A DNA stretch of 64,000 nt, taken from contig NW_019211456.1 of assembly GCF_002443255.2 (NCBI RefSeq), positions 41,989,435-42,053,434 of the forward strand, written 5' to 3'. This document shows, piece by piece, positions 63,905 to 64,000 of the stretch (the stretch's first letter is position 1; each line of letters starts with the position of its first letter). A program made the translations under genes and the position numbers. Under the pieces are notes generated by a model. That model was not told where the DNA came from. It saw nothing but the letters and a program-made list of their open reading frames with translations, and searched no databases. The DNA comes from Varroa destructor (Eukaryota > Arthropoda > Arachnida > Mesostigmata > Varroidae).

Positions 63905-64000
63905 TAGGAGGTAAGGAACAGCATGTAAATATTGTCTTCGTTACAATCATCACATCACTAACCGTCCGGCGATATTTGCCATCGGCTATATGTGTCGCTG

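Larger units (their letters stand above)
61684..64000. other. Probable intron or intergenic sequence after the SR exons
   Basis: A possible exon at about 62303-62388 (+) follows acceptor CTATATAG, reads SEIKKKADERKNLRVLSISN and ends at donor GTAAGA, but its phase does not match the last SR exon. Another open frame at 63533-63766 (+) ends in KYETYFVYGYQ and is not preceded by a clear acceptor. The stretch 63,290-63,370 is A/G-rich. An (AT)n tract is at 63159-63181 and a run of 11 G at 63894-63904. None is a confident gene. Confidence 0.35.

Overview
This is eukaryotic nuclear DNA: AT-rich, with spliced genes whose exons join in frame at GT-AG (once GC-AG) sites. A eukaryotic-type RNA-dependent RNA polymerase next to ordinary animal housekeeping genes points to an animal that kept this family. 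Insects and vertebrates generally lack it, while mites, ticks, spiders and nematodes carry it. Together with a very long Gln-rich PTIP, this suggests an arthropod, most likely a chelicerate such as a parasitiform mite. That assignment is inference. There are no bacterial operons, Shine-Dalgarno sites or CRISPR arrays.

Layout: 1-5600 intergenic, with one tRNA-like A-box motif. 5601-8019 (+) eIF2A, 3 coding exons. 10082-24101 (-) PAXIP1/PTIP, 14 coding exons that rebuild a 2047-residue protein. 24102-27349 divergent promoter region. 27354-30727 (+) an unrecognised 287-residue helical or membrane-like protein with weak INTS2-like spacing. 30995-32255 (+) three exons of an unrecognised protein. 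34466-38830 (-) SLC33A1, the ER acetyl-CoA transporter, 7 exons, 516 residues. 43424-53037 (+) an RNA-dependent RNA polymerase gene (about 1,400 residues seen, 5' end missing) whose DxDxD catalytic motif is degraded; one intron holds a mariner remnant. 54739-58533 (-) UFSP2, the UFM1-specific protease, with a GC-AG intron. 60339-61683 (+) the 5' exons of an arginine/serine-rich protein that probably runs off the window.

The genes do not form one pathway; they look like ordinary neighbours. eIF2A acts in translation initiation, PTIP in chromatin and the DNA-damage response, SLC33A1 and UFSP2 in ER homeostasis, and the SR protein in RNA processing. The RdRP would belong to small-RNA silencing, but its catalytic motif suggests a structural or regulatory role, or decay. 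It is the most unusual object here. Gene models come from reading splice signals and reading frames by eye; 5' UTR exons, transcription starts and most poly(A) sites are unresolved.
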